DNA of 64,000 bases from Diplolepis rosae. Its lineage: Eukaryota > Arthropoda > Insecta > Hymenoptera > Diplolepididae. Position 1 is the first letter of the stretch, and every line of letters begins with the position of its first letter. This document shows positions 1-11,235 of the stretch, in pieces. Under the pieces are notes generated by a model. It had not been told where the DNA came from. It saw only the letters and a program-made list of their open reading frames with translations, and searched no databases. The translations under genes and the position numbers were made by a program. The stretch is from contig JAPYXD010000680.1 in assembly GCA_030998225.1 (NCBI GenBank), positions 6,510,001 to 6,574,000 on the forward strand. The letters are read 5' to 3'.

Positions 1-1440
1 CCATAATAATACATCTTTGTGTTTTATTATACCACAATTATTATATTTCAAATACAGACCTCGTTTTTTGTAAAATAATTTTATGTGAAAAAAATGATGC
101 ATTTTTTAAATTTCAACCACATAAGTAATGTTAAAAATGTTTTCACACGAGTTATTTATGAAATATTAATTCGATTTTGCTGTTCTTGACCTTGAAAACA
201 TAGAAATTTTTTTTTTCTTGCTTGTTCACTATTTCTTGAAATTTTCCAATTTTGTAAATTCCTTGTGTCAAACGATAACCAAAGGCATAGAAAAACTGAA
301 TCATTTTGGTTTTTTTGTGCCAGACGACTTTCATGAGCTAAATCGTGTCAACCGTTTTGGTATACATTTTTCGTAAGGGATATTTTAAGGTCAAATCACG
401 GTCAAATTGGAGGCAGTAAAATTTCAGTAAAATTTTCGTTGAAAGTATATAAATAAATAAGTTAAATGCAAAAAACCACACCTCGATTGCATTATTGGTT
501 TCTCTACAATTCATTCTCAAAAAACAGTATCAAGAACGAAGCCACAAGGTAGAAGACCCCCTTAAACAATTATTATTGCGTTATTTATTATTATTCAAGT
601 AACAAAAGTAAATGAAATTGGTAGAAAAAGGAATGAATTTTCCGGTTAAACCTATAGAAGCCACTGTAGTGGCACGGGGGGGAGAGAAGGTATTTTTCAC
701 CATTCAACTCAATAACATTGATGAAAAAGTTTCATTACCAAAAACAAAAGAGTCAGTCAAAAACATGTTCTATAAAATTAATAACAGGGAAGATAATGAG
801 TTTTTACAACGAAATACGATAAATTACAATGGGCCACAATGATATGCCAATTAAAATTTTTTGCAGACGAAAAACTACAATTTTTTTGCTGGGATTTGAA
901 AAATGTTTAAAAATTAACGAAGCGAATTCAAACGTATGCAAACATTACAATTGTCACATTAGTGCAATTTATAGTAAAAACTTTTCATCAATTACACGTA
1001 CTGTTTTCATGAGAGTAATTTTATCCCTTCATTTAATTTAGCGAGTTTAATTAATCCGAAACAATTTCAATTTCCGAAGAACCTAAAGAGAAATCAACGA
1101 GAAATTAAATTTCTAGCATGACAAACATTTCTAATTAGAGAGACATTTCCCTTTTTAAATTGTTCACAAACCAGTGCGGATGTTCATTAGCATTGATGGA
1201 ATAATAAAAATGCAAATTTTAGCTTGAACTTTTTCCGTGTATCATTCAAAGTTAATTTTTTTGTCAGCTATAGAGATATACTGAATAAGACAAAAATTAA
1301 TGTTATTCTTGCAGTGACTATCTAAAAATACGAGGATCCCTGTGGAGTAACGCGGATTCCACTCCAAGAAACTCAGGGGTATTCTCGGTGACAAATTAGG
1401 GAAAATAAAGGGCTATAAAGGTGTCCTGGATCCTTATTAA
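1..1440. other. AT-rich segment, no supported gene
   Basis: Only short open frames occur here. A 76-codon frame at 612-842 contains GMNFPVKP, loosely like a motif in PLE reverse transcriptases, but the rest does not continue the family, so I do not call it. Nothing else is recognised. Confidence 0.5.
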
Positions 1441-1532
1441 GTTTCTGAGCTAAATATTGAAAAAGATGCCAAGAAATCTTAAGAATTTCTTAGATTCAGT
1501 TTCTACGTCTCAAATTTTACAGTTTAATATAA

Positions 1533-1808
1533 ATAGGCACAACCAAACGTCCTTTAAAAACCAGGATTACTGAACACAAAAAAGATGTCTTCATTCCCCC
1601 TGATAAATGGACTGCATTAACTAAACATGCCTGGAACCAAGACCACAAATTCGATTTCAATGCAGTAAACATAGTTGACAGATCCAGAAATTATAAAAAA
1701 CGAATGATACTGGAAATGACTCATATAGCCAGTAAATCTCATGTTGTTAATCAGAGAACAGACACAGAAAACTTATCTGTTTATTACCTCCCCCTATTAA
1801 GCAATTAA
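1533..1808 (+). pseudogene. Penelope-like element GIY-YIG endonuclease remnant
   Basis: A 91-codon open frame resembles the C-terminal GIY-YIG endonuclease domain of Penelope-like retroelements. Seen in order: IGTTKRPLKTRITEHKKD (the YIG plus Arg helix), WTALTKHAWNQDHKFDF (the LAKHAWE.GH block), VDRSRNYKKRMILEMTHI (the D.E.NY.KRK..E..HI block), then VVNQRTDTENLSVYYLPLL before a TAA stop. The codon just before IG is TAA, where the family usually has Tyr of YIG, so the frame is broken at the motif itself. No reverse transcriptase was found upstream; the copy is 5' truncated. In PLEs this domain nicks target DNA for reverse transcription. It lies about 0.5 kb from the hammerhead-bearing foldback, which fits a common PLE origin. 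Confidence 0.82.
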
Positions 1809-2273
1809 CTTTAACCTCTTCAAAAAATGCATATTTTTATGGAGTTCAAAAATATACCCCTCTTGTCAATTTTTCAAAAAAATTTACAATGTTGGTAATT
1901 TTATCAAATTTCAACAAATCTTTAACAAAAATGTCAGTTATATACAACTACACTAAATTCAATTTTACCCGAAAAACGTTAAATTATTTTTTTTTTTTTT
2001 TTACATGTGTTATAATACCATATACGTTTTATCAGAATATTTAACCCTTTGTATCTGCATTCCAAACCCAAAAATCATAGAATTAATTCTGTTACAAGTT
2101 TCACAATTTCCAGATATAGGTATTTAATTCAATCTTAATTAATACGACTGGATTAAAGACCCCCAGTCACATGTTTCGGTAGATTGTGGTAGAAATTTCT
2201 TACAGTTATATACAGACTTTTAAAGTGACATGATTCATAACATGTCTAGTATTATATTGACCCAAATTCATAG
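1809..2273. other. Presumed 3' non-coding part of the PLE remnant
   Basis: This segment lies between the endonuclease stop codon and the left arm of the foldback at 2274. It is AT-rich with a poly-T run near 1987-2003 and no open frame of note. Assignment to the PLE 3' region is by position only. Confidence 0.35.
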
Positions 2274-2378
2274 AATTTTTGTTAATTTCTTGTTATTTTG
2301 GCATAGGGTCAGTTTCATCTTTTTTTAGTTGATTAGAAATATCACTATTAGATGTGAAAATACGCAAAAAGAAAGAAA

Positions 2379-2419
2379 GGCAAACGTTTCGGCCACATAT
2401 GGGGGCCCTCTTCAGTGCC
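2379..2419 (-). ncRNA. Hammerhead ribozyme-like motif, left foldback arm
   Basis: Minus-strand copy of the motif in the right arm: helix I GGCA/TGCC, core CTGAAGA (2409-2415), stem II GGCC/GGCC, then GAAA followed by CGTT and TGCC. The palindromic ACGT in place of helix III is as in minimal type I hammerheads thought to act as dimers. Conserved core residues of the CUGANGA...GAAA consensus are all present. Activity cannot be judged by reading. Confidence 0.68.
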
Positions 2420-3548
2420 ATAAATTCAAAGATTAATTCAAAATTTCTGTAGAACATTAGAATATAGGAAATAATGAAATTAAGAATTATCATAGAATTC
2501 AAAAACTTATCTCATAGCTTGCAATTCAAAATGAAGTAGTCCAGTATGCAGCATCATGAATTGAAAAAATATTTAGAGTTCACTGTGAATAAAAAACCGG
2601 ATAAATGAAAAAACATAACAAATTTTGCACACGAACCGACCGGAATTTTTTAGAAACTTTTATTATTAAGCCAATTTGGTTATCAATGGAAAAACGCGAA
2701 CATATTTTTCATTTTTGAAAACTTTGCGGTGAAGACTTTGTTACCCAGAACTAGTTAAATTTAATAATACTTTCAGATGTGATACATAATATCACGAATA
2801 TATAAATTGCATTTTTTAAAATTAATTTTTAAAGATAAATGTATTACAATTTTTAAAACATCTGAATAAATCTAAATGCGATAATAAACAACTTTCAATT
2901 TTTTTATTCGGTACATACTCAAATAATATTGAGTAAAATTTTAAATAATATGGATATTATAATAAGCTTGCAAATTCAGTGTTGAATGGATTGTCCGTGA
3001 AGCTGATATATAAAATCATTTTCTTGAAAAATACACGCCTGCGTCCACTCGTGAAAATCAACATAAACGTCTCGAAATTCTTTACTAGTTATAGGACAAT
3101 AGTCTTCTTCAAGGAGGAAAAGAGCCTCTCAAGATTGCTTATATTAAAAAATGTTCGGTCAGCAAAGCCACATGTCTCGAGTCGGTTTTTAAAACAGTTC
3201 AGATCATTATTTGAGAGACTCCGGTAACAAAGTCTTCACCGCAAAGTTTTCAAAAATGAAAAATATGTTCGCGTTTTTCCATTGATAACCAAATTGGCTT
3301 AATAATAAAAGTTTCTAAAAAATTCCGGTCGGTTCGTGTGCAAAATTTGTTATGTTTTTTCATTTATCCGGTTTTTTATTCACAGTGAACTCTAAATATT
3401 TTTTCAATTCATGATGCTGCATACTGGACTAATTCATTTTGAATTGCAAGCTATGAGATAAGTTTTTGAATTCTATGATAATTCTTAATTTAATTATTTC
3501 CTATATTCTAATGTTCTACAGAAATTTTGAATTAATCTTTGAATTTAT

Positions 3549-3589
3549 GGCACTGAAGAGGGCCCCCATATGTGGCCGAAACGTTTGCC
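3549..3589 (+). ncRNA. Hammerhead ribozyme-like motif, right foldback arm
   Basis: Order seen: helix I strand GGCA (3549-3552), core CTGAAGA (3553-3559), stem II GGCC (3561-3564) pairing with GGCC (3574-3577), GAAA (3578-3581), CGTT, then helix I strand TGCC (3586-3589). The expected cleavage position is after T3585. Minimal helix III (ACGT) matches type I hammerheads reported in Penelope-like elements. The core consensus is intact. Confidence 0.7.
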
Positions 3590-3694
3590 TTTCATTCTTT
3601 TTGCGTATTTTCACATCTAATAGTGATATTTCTAATCAACTAAAAAAAGATGAAACTGACCCTATGCCAAAATAACAAGAAATTAACAAAAAAA

Positions 3695-4021
3695 TATATA
3701 CAGACTGTTTATGACTCGCCTCAAATTTCATTGCCCCTCTTTTGTCACAGCATCCTGGTCATCTTGAGGACATATTTACACTTTTTTTCTCCTTTCCCTT
3801 TAACCGAGACTCTCCAAGAAAAAAACTTCACCCTCCACTTTACTTTACCAAGCTTTTTTCAAGTCTGTTGCTAAATGCAACTCAGTTTTGAAGAAAAATC
3901 CATAGGGATAGGTTTTTTTACAAAAATTATGTGGTCACCTTGTTTGCGACGCAATAGAAGGAAAAAAAAAGGAGATTTGTGATTGTGTCACTCCAATTAT
4001 TTTTTCACCAACAATGTCGGT
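3695..4021. other. Junction segment before the tandem array
   Basis: Mixed sequence with pyrimidine-rich runs between the foldback and the ~160-bp tandem array. It may be the 5' part of the array-bearing element. A short open frame (3650-3874) is not supported as a gene. Confidence 0.35.
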
Positions 4022-5131
4022 CTACTTAATCATATAACAGGTCAGTTCTTGTTTTTTGGTGATATTTATATCGTTTTCCACAAGTTTTTATCCGTCACAC
4101 GTGCAATTTTTTAAGTCTCTTCTCTTTGTATGTTTATAGGAAAAAGTTTTTGTACAGTGTTTATTTTTTTTTGAAATTTTACTTTAGACCAACTTTATAG
4201 TATATCACATGTACAATTCATTAATATCGTTTTTTACTTAAACAAATAACAGGTTAGTTTTCTTTTTTTTGGTGATATTTTATTTTGATATTTCACAATT
4301 TTGTCAGACATATTTTATTTTGATAGTTCACAATTTTGTTAGATTTTTTTTCCTTGTTTTTATTTCATTGAATTTAGTTTTTAAGAAAAATTTTTACAGT
4401 TTTACAGTTTTTAGATGTGCAATAGATTTATATTGGTTTTTTAGATTGGTTATCCGTCACAAGTGCAAATTTTTTGGATTTTGTTAGACAACATTTTCTT
4501 GCACAGTTTTTAATATTTTTTGTAAATTTAGTTTTGGACCAATTTCTTATAGTATATCACATGTACAATTCGTTTATATCGGTTTTTACCACAATTTTTA
4601 TCCGTCACACGTTCTATATTTTTTAAGTTCCTCCCCTTAGTAATTTTTAATCAAAAAATCTTTGCTAAGTTTTATTCTCTTGTAAATTTGGTTATTTAGA
4701 CCAATTTTATATTTCCACATGTTCAATTCATCTAGACCGCTTTTATCACAATATTTACCCGTCACACGCGGAAACTTTAAGTTTTTTCACTTCGTATTTT
4801 TATAGAAAAAATTTTTTTTTTGGTTACAGTTTTCACTTTTTTTGCAAATTTAGTTATTTAGATTAATTTTACACTTTCACATTTATAATTCATTTATATC
4901 TTTTTTCCACAATGTTTATCCGTCACACTTGCAATTCTTTTAATGTTCTCCCCCTAGTATTTTTATAGAAATTTTTTGGTTTGTTATAGTTTCATTTTTT
5001 TTGCAAATTTAGTTATTTAGATCAATTTTATATTTTACACTCGCAATTCTTTATAACATTTTTTATTACAATGTTCATCGGTCACACGTGCAATTTTTTT
5101 AAGTTTCTTCCTTTGTATTTTTTATAGAAAT
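4022..5131 (+). repeat. Tandem array, units of about 160 bp
   Basis: Degenerate, T-rich units recur, each with the landmark TCCGTCACACGTGCAA or a close variant. Landmarks start near 4091, 4452, 4601, 4758, 4918 and 5078, so late units are 157-160 bp apart. Other shared blocks are GCAAATTTAGTTATTTAGA and TTATATTTTCACATG. The array runs directly into a hammerhead-like motif and tail, and together they look like one element ending near 5240. No coding capacity. Confidence 0.75.
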
Positions 5132-5181
5132 AAATTCTCACTGATGAGGATTCCAATCTGAGTCGAAAAGTTTGAAAATAT
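5132..5181 (+). ncRNA. Hammerhead ribozyme-like motif after tandem array
   Basis: Core CTGATGA (5141-5147) is the exact consensus. Stem II is GATTC (5149-5153) with GAGTC (5160-5164), five pairs including one G-U. GAAA follows at 5165-5168, then AGTT and TGA, which pairs with TCA (5138-5140) as a short helix I with further pairs after one mismatch. Compared with the other copies, ACGT is AAGT, which weakens the minimal helix III. The shared tail TGGACCCTAAAGCCAA starts near 5208. Confidence 0.62.
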
Positions 5182-5199
5182 GAAACTTTGAGTTACATT

Positions 5200-5245
5200 T
5201 TTTCCTGGACCCTAAAGCCAACTAAGAACATCAACAATATTTGAA
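5200..5245 (+). repeat. Shared 3' tail of the hammerhead elements
   Basis: The motif CTGGACCCTAAAGCCAA followed by CTAAGAACATCAACAATAT lies just 3' of the hammerhead motif. The same tail without an array or hammerhead recurs on the minus strand at 48237-48290, and variants follow the hammerheads at 3657-3690 and 28222-28258. Confidence 0.65.
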
Positions 5246-5276
5246 TTTTAATATAAATACTTTAAGTTATCAAAAG

Positions 5277-5405
5277 TTACACGGAGAAACTTTGTATAGC
5301 AATATATGTTTTTTTTAATAATGATAATTCTAAAAATATTAGGAATCTAGGGGAAATCAAGGTGCAATGGTAATTATTCCTAGCGGACTAGACATTTTTC
5401 GCAGT
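5277..5405. repeat. MITE fragment (copy in inverse orientation at 61376-61527)
   Basis: Starts TACACGGAGAAACTTTG and contains a block with ATTCTAAAAATATTAGGAAT and GGTAATTATTCCTA. An inverted copy with the same order of blocks lies at 61376-61527 and ends TTTCTCCGTGTATAG. The ACACGGAGAAA end resembles the ends of other MITEs in this window (18522-18800, 42918-43825). Confidence 0.55.
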
Positions 5406-6130
5406 CTAATTATTAAAGATTCGAAAAATGATATGAAAGATAATAATAATTCAATTTATTACGATTAAAAAAAAATTACTGAGCGTATAACGACTTTTAC
5501 TGGACAAATTTTACTCATAATTTGGACGTTATGAAAAAATGTAAATAACAATTTCGAGTAAATAAGTTCTTAATAAAACGTTTTTGTAGAAAGATATTTT
5601 TTATGGAATTAATAGAAGGAGAAATAATGAGGAAATATTATTTAAATTTGATAGTCGAATATTTTTTGAATTGCATCTGAAGATGTCCAACCGTTTTAGT
5701 GAAATTCTAATGGCATTGGTACTTTAGGTTAGCGTAAAAGCGTAACCTCGTAATTACAACCGCACGAGTATTCGATGTTACTTCTTTCTTTGTTTGTTAC
5801 ACATTTTTCGTTTCTATTTTTCCTTGTCTTTCTTTTATTTCCTCTTTTACATTCCACCGATGTTTATCTCTCCCTCTTTAGACACATTCTCTCGTTTTAT
5901 TCTTCGTCAAAAAATGTGAGAATCACGATTTTATATCCTACCTCTAACTTTTTAATTACGTTAGTTTGCTCAATTTACAAAAATATGTTACCGAATCATT
6001 TTAAGAGGAATTTCTACGTAAAATTTTAATTTTTAATTCACCGGAAATACAGAGTTTTATTGAACTAATACTTTACTTTCCTGGTGAATTAATGTTTCGG
6101 AAAGGAATTCAATCTGAGCAAATTCAAGCC
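5406..6130. other. AT-rich segment with no recognised feature
   Basis: Contains short open frames only. The 84-codon frame at 5775-6029 is T-rich and shows no family motif. Nothing else seen. Confidence 0.4.
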
Positions 6131-6139
6131 ATTCTGAAA

Positions 6140-6345
6140 AACGTTTTAAATCTTGTTCGATTTAAATTGGTTGAAAATCAATCGGAGGCTTTGATCCGAA
6201 TGATACTAAACCAAGTTTTCATCAATCCGAATCGATTGAAGCTTAAGTTAATCTGAAACGAATTTTCAATCCGAATGAATCCGAGCTTCGATTGATTCCG
6301 ATTGAATCGCATTGATTTTTAACCGATTTGAATCGAACAATATAT
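6140..6345. repeat. Imperfect palindromic MITE rich in GAATCGA
   Basis: Left end TTGTTCGATTTAAATTGG and right end CCGATTTGAATCGAACAA are inverse of each other, with repeated AATCCGAAT/ATTCGG blocks inside. Similar GAATCGA-rich sequence forms the two ends of the composite at 58831-63101. Confidence 0.55.
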
Positions 6346-6453
6346 GTATAAAGTCTCTTCCGGATTGGTTCGGAATAGCTACCTTTGTCAGAATTATTTC
6401 ATTACTTTTTGTCTGATATTACTTAAGATCGTTTAAGGTATAATTACAATTAA

Positions 6454-7521
6454 GGCCATGGGCCATGCAGGTCACGTGACCAATTCAGTCACTGGCTATC
6501 GATTTTTTTCTCTATCTATAAAATTTTGAATAAAAATAAATTGGTCAAATTTTAGGAAATGATGTCGGTAATTTACTCTGCAAATTTGCTAAAATTATTC
6601 ATTCTTATCAAAATTTTTTTTATATCATTAGGAATATTCAAAACATGGCCGACCTGTTTTAGTAGATTTTGATTCATTTCCAAAATTTTAAAATATAAAA
6701 AATTACAGAATTTTTACTAAAATTAAGTTAAGGGAGTATAGTGGATAAGACTATTAAAAATGAGAATTACTTATAATTTTGACAGAACGCGTATTATAGC
6801 TTACTTGAACTATGGTTCAAATTTCGTGACCCTCCAGAATCTCAAACCCGAGAAATTAATTATTGAAAATAACATGTGATCTTATGGGAAAATGCTATTT
6901 TTGTAGATTATAAAGATATTTAAAAATTATTTAAAAATGGGAAAATTATGAAAAAATCCCACGTATCTCAGAGTTTTTTCATAATTTTCCCATTTTTAAA
7001 TAATCCTTAAAAAACAGCATTTTCCCATAAGATCACATGTGATTTTCAATAATTTATTTCTCAGGTTTGAGGTTCTGAAGGGTCACGAAATTTGAACCAT
7101 AGTTCAAGTAAGCTATAATACGCGTTCTGTCAAAATTACAAGTAATTCTCATTTTTAATAGTCTTATCCACCATACTCCCTTAACAGACGTTCCTTATTG
7201 TCTTCTGATGCATTTACCAAATATGGTCATTTTTTGCATGTAAACTTTTGTCCACGCAAAATAAGATATCAAGTCAAAAATTTGTGAAATTAAAGAAAAG
7301 CCGCTAAGGAAGGTCTGTCAAGTCTTGAATTTTTATAATTAAACAAACTATATTTCGAAAAAAAGAAATTTAATTTTAAAAATCTGAAAGTTTACAGATC
7401 TTCTTTAGTGCCATTTCTTTGATCTCACACATTTTTGACTTGATATCTTATTTTGCATGGACTAAAGTTTACAGACAAAATAATCACCTTATCGATCATA
7501 TGGTCTGATTGATCCATGGCC
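6454..7521. mobile_element. TTAA-flanked element with GGCCATGG ends, interrupted by a MITE
   Basis: Both ends read TTAA then GGCCATGG (6450-6461 and, inverted, 7514-7525). The TTAA target and short terminal repeat are typical of piggyBac-type non-autonomous elements. The element is split by a second TTAA-flanked MITE at 6732-7180. A second, broken copy lies at 14768-14876 and 17172-17330, and another left end at 42146-42157. Copy 2 keeps an uninterrupted version of the MITE site, GTTATCAGACG, near 17291. Confidence 0.65.
6732..7180. mobile_element. Palindromic MITE inserted at TTAA
   Basis: 449 bp flanked by TTAA on both sides. The ends are GGGAGTATAGTGGATAAG and its inverse CTTATCCACCATACTCCC (one difference), and the arms pair over roughly 200 bp. 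It interrupts the GGCCATGG-ended element; the related copy near 17291 lacks it, which gives an empty site. Confidence 0.75.
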
Positions 7522-7966
7522 TTAATATACAAATGTTTTCTTGTATAAAACTTAAAGATGTAAATAAAGAAGGTCATCTTAAAAACGTTAATGTTTTTTC
7601 CCTTTTTCTTTGAAATCTGTTCCGAGGAATCGGCAGTATCAAAAGAAGCTTGATTAAAATACCTTACAACAAAAATTTAATTGCGATTTTTCAGTCATGG
7701 TGGATTTATGAGTTCCGCCCCTTGTTTTGTTGCATTCGGAAGGTCTAGAAAGATATTTACACCACCTGGTCTCCATTTACACAGCAATTAGTGTCCTTGA
7801 GACTTTGGACGTGAAGCGATCCTGTCTCGATTTAATATATAGCAAACGTCAACAAGACGTAATTATTTATTTGACAGTATTTCTCCCAAGTCGCTCAATA
7901 AGCAATTAATAGCACAATAAATTGTATATAAATGGAAATCATGATAACATTATTGTTTTTTAATAC
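7522..7966. other. Unique AT-rich segment
   Basis: No repeat or gene recognised. The 60-codon frame at 7727-7909 shows no family features. Confidence 0.4.
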
Positions 7967-7970
7967 TTAA

Positions 7971-8603
7971 GGGGATCCGCCACCTTTAATATTTTTATTT
8001 TTTGAGTCTAGAGCCTCCATATAATTTTTTTTTATGTTTGATACCTTTATTTAGAAAGGTTTTAGTTTTTTCTTTAAACTCCAGCACCTTTATGTATTTT
8101 CTAACTAAAAATTTTGAGTTTTTTGAGCATTTTTTTGACTTTGAATAAATTATTTGTTTTTAATCAATTGTCATGATTCTTATTTTATTTTGTTTGTTCC
8201 TTACAATGTGTAACAACTTTTGGGTGTGGAAAGCACTCTAGCTAAGAAAAGAAACACAATTTTTTTCTTATATTTTGGGATATTTTTATTAATTTTTTAA
8301 TTTAATTTTATTTCATTTGTAACTTTTTTTAGTCATTTTACCTTATTTTCCATACCAAAAAGTTGCTACACATTGTAAGGAAAAAGTTAAAAAAAGAATC
8401 ATGACAATTAGTTAAAAAAAATAAAAGTTATTCAATGTCAAAAAAATCCCCAAAAAACTCAATATTTTTAGTTTAAAAATACATAAAAGTGATGGAATTT
8501 AAAAAAAACCTAAAACCTTTCTAACTAAAGGTACTAAACAAAAAGAAAATTATATGGAAGGTCTAAACTCAAAAATTAAAAATATTGAAGATGGTGGATC
8601 GCC
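7971..8603. mobile_element. TTAA-flanked ~630-bp hairpin element, family F1 copy 1
   Basis: The element is one long imperfect palindrome between TTAA sites at 7967-7970 and 8604-8607. The left arm opens GGGGATCCGCCACC and the right arm closes GGTGGATCGCC. Arms share CACCTTTATGTATTTT and CCTTACAATGTGTA blocks. Copies are at 20633-21270 and 60194-60842. No coding capacity. Confidence 0.8.
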
Positions 8604-8610
8604 TTAAGTA

Positions 8611-8744
8611 CACTGAGAAAAAAATCTATGCAACAAAATTTTTTTTGTTTAACTAAACAAAATTTGATTGATATAGCAAAATGTTTTGTTGCATAAATAC
8701 CAACAAAATATTTTGGTTGATTTAACAAAACTGTTTTCTCAGTG
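8611..8744. mobile_element. 134-bp MITE with CACTGAGAAAA ends
   Basis: Ends CACTGAGAAAA and TTTTCTCAGTG are perfect inverse repeats. The flanking 8 bases are similar (CTTAAGTA and TTCAAGTA), which would fit a hAT-type target duplication with two changes. The inside carries AACAAAATTTTGTTG-like palindromes common in this window. It abuts the F1 hairpin. Confidence 0.6.
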
Positions 8745-9304
8745 TTCAAGTACGAAGGAAGTCAATCGATAAAGGAAAAGTATCGTTAAGAGAGTAGAAA
8801 TTTGTCTCTTCATTGCGTTTAGAGGACGGAATTCACCTGCATAATGTATTTTCACCGCCATAAAGTATTTATATTATCCGAAGATAAGGTAACATGCATG
8901 TGAAGAGCGAATTTTATGGAGATGTTTCGGCTTTAGAATCACCTTTTTAACAATAATGACCTACAATGGTAATAAGTTAGCTCTCTGGGAGTTTCTTATA
9001 GAACTTCTATCACAATATTCATCGTAAACGTCAATTAGCAGAACAATAGTCTGTCATTAGTGTCGTGTAAGCAGGATATTAGCACCGTGATACTCGTTAC
9101 CGCTTTATTACTCCGATTACTCGACTTGATACACCTGATCAAGTACAGCTCTACCTTCATTAACAAGACCCTCCTTACTATCAGAAATGTTCAAATTTAC
9201 AATGCTTTTGAGAAAACATATCTTGAATTCAATAAAAATTGACTCAAATTTCTTAAATTCATCCGCAGATTACTGTAGCAGAATTTTCAGTTACGTGTAA
9301 CTGT
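8745..9304. other. Unique segment without recognised feature
   Basis: Slightly less AT-rich than neighbours. The 60-codon frame at 9060-9242 shows no family motif and no convincing splice context. Confidence 0.4.
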
Positions 9305-9530
9305 ACTCTAAATCTGAATCAGTCAAATTTCCACTGATTGAATCAGTGATTTGCTTTTTCACTGATTCATCAGTGAAAAAATATTTTTCACTGTCTAATC
9401 AGTCAATTTCCACTCAAATAATCAGTGAAATTTGACTGATTTACAGTAACCTTTTTTTAGCTACTTTTTTTGAATCAGTCAAATTTCACTGATAATCAGT
9501 AGATTTTGACTGATTCAAATTTAGAGAGTA
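9305..9530. mobile_element. ~225-bp MITE with CTCTAAATCTGAATCAG end, copy 1
   Basis: Inverse ends CTCTAAATCTGAATCAGTC and GACTGATTCAAATTTAGAG. Inside, the motif AATCAGTGAAA and its inverse recur many times. A second copy in opposite orientation is at 12326-12546, nested in another element. A degenerate relative starts near 23051. Confidence 0.75.
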
Positions 9531-10189
9531 GGAAGCTTTAGATACAGTTAGAAATATTCTGGAATTTACAAAAGTAATAGAAAACTATATGAAATTTGCA
9601 ATACTTTCGAGTAGAGATATCTAAAAATTGCAAAAAAATTGATTAATATTGTCGAAACTTATGTTAATTTTTTGTCACATGTAACTGAATGAAGCTTCAG
9701 TTGCCCAAAACGTAACATTTTTTTGTTGCAAGGTTCAGAATTTTCTGATTCAAGTATCGGAATATTTAGTAATTTAATTTTAATTCGGTAAGTTTAAATT
9801 AACTAAAAAGTGAATGAATTTTCTTAAATTAATATTTTAACTTTATGAAACTGTAACTATATAAAACTACATTTCCTGTTTCGGAAAATTTCGGTAGAAA
9901 TTCATTACAGTGTATGCGTGTAAATCAATTCCTGTAAATATTTCAAGTGGTCATATAGGATTTTTTATTAAATTGTATTCATCGTATTTATTTTTAAATC
10001 ATAATATATTTTATATAATTTATTTAATAATTCTAATATCTATAATAATTATATTTTTTATATCAAAATAATAATTCCATCTATAATATTTGTTAATATT
10101 AATTTATATGATAATATACTAATTAAATGAAAAATAAATTTGACAATAAATAAATACTATATAAATTATTAATAATTTGATCACCACTG
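9531..10189. other. AT-rich segment with no recognised feature
   Basis: Very AT-rich, especially 9960-10180, with no open frame or repeat I can name. Confidence 0.4.
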
Positions 10190-11235
10190 TAACTGAAACG
10201 TAAAATTTTTCTGGGATAAAGTTCCGAAAAGGTGAATCATCCAATTTTTTAAAAATTGTGTGTACTTACGTTTTTTGGCGCACTGATTACAAATATAATA
10301 GTGAAAATTGCCGACAAGCCAATTTTCATGGTAAAAACCATGAAAATAATGGTTTCTGAAGTTTATCTTAGAAAATACTGAAAATTTTGAAAAATATTTC
10401 AGACAAATGTTGTAGCTATCATTAAAATACATGTTTTATGTCTTATGAATTTTTCCGATAGCACTAATAGTTTTCGAAAAATTCGATGAAAAAGTTTATA
10501 ACATGAAACATTGCCGCGCATTGGACGGTTTTTTTTAAATATGATGGAAAAATCCTAACGCCACTACTATTCCTACCTTTATTACAATATCTCGGATTCA
10601 CCCTATATTTACGTATTTCGACACACTCATTACGAATATAATATTGAAAATTGCCGACTAGCTGACTTTCATGGTAAAAACCATGAGAATCCCGTAAAAA
10701 TCATGGTTTTTGGCGTTTATTTTAGAAAATAATGAAAATTTTGAAAAATATTTCAGACAAATGTTGTAGCTCTCATCAAAATACATATTTTATGTCATAA
10801 ATGTTTTTGATAGCACCAATGGTTTTCGAAAAATTCGATGAAAAAGTTTCTGACATGAAACATTGCCGCGCAATGGACGGTTTTTATCAAACACGATCGG
10901 AAAAACCTAACGTTCCTACTATTCCTAGCATTATTACAATATTTCGAATTCTCACCATATTTACGTATTTCGACACACTCATTACGAATATAATGTATCA
11001 GATGTATCACTAATTTTTTCGGAAACTACCAATCGTAGAAAAAAATGCATATCACAAAAAATATGTATCTCGATGAGGTCTAAAAATTATATTCGGAACA
11101 CTTTGCGAAATTTTGGATAGTGACTGAGATCAACGCCAAAAACAACGATTTTCATGGTTTTTACCATGAAAATTGGCTAGTCAACAATTTTCACTATTAT
11201 ATTCGTAATCAGCGTGTCGAAATACGTAAATGTAT
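10190..11235. mobile_element. Hairpin-family element, internally duplicated (ATGGTAAAAACCAT family)
   Basis: Two direct units of roughly 360 bp (about 10270-10620 and 10620-10985) share ACATGAAACATTGCCGCGCA and CACTCATTACGAATATAAT. An inverted segment to 11235 returns the TTTTCATGGTTTTTACCATG block. The family is also at 13813-14468 as a clean hairpin. The overlapping 70-codon frames on both strands at 10795-11013 are by-products of the symmetry. Confidence 0.65.

Larger units (their letters stand above)
2274..3694. mobile_element. Foldback element with ~470-bp near-identical arms
   Basis: Arms at about 2274-2743 and 3225-3694 are inverted copies that differ at only a few positions by eye, with a ~480-bp unique loop between. 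Each arm contains a hammerhead-like motif, and each carries the tail motif CTGACCCTATGCCAA near its outer end. Because of this, the same 69-codon open frame appears once on each strand (2293-2502 and 3466-3675); it overlaps the ribozyme motif and is unlikely to be a real protein. The arrangement resembles inverted pseudo-LTRs of Penelope-like elements. The loop has no recognised coding sequence. Confidence 0.8.

Noticed and set aside
612..842. 76-codon frame with GMNFPVKP, compared with the PLE reverse transcriptase N-terminal part
   Set aside because: Only one short motif resembles the family and the rest does not follow.
2293..2502. 69-codon frame present on both strands (also 3466-3675), containing ALKRAPICGRNV
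   Set aside because: It is the translation of the hammerhead-like motif within inverted arms, not a conserved protein.
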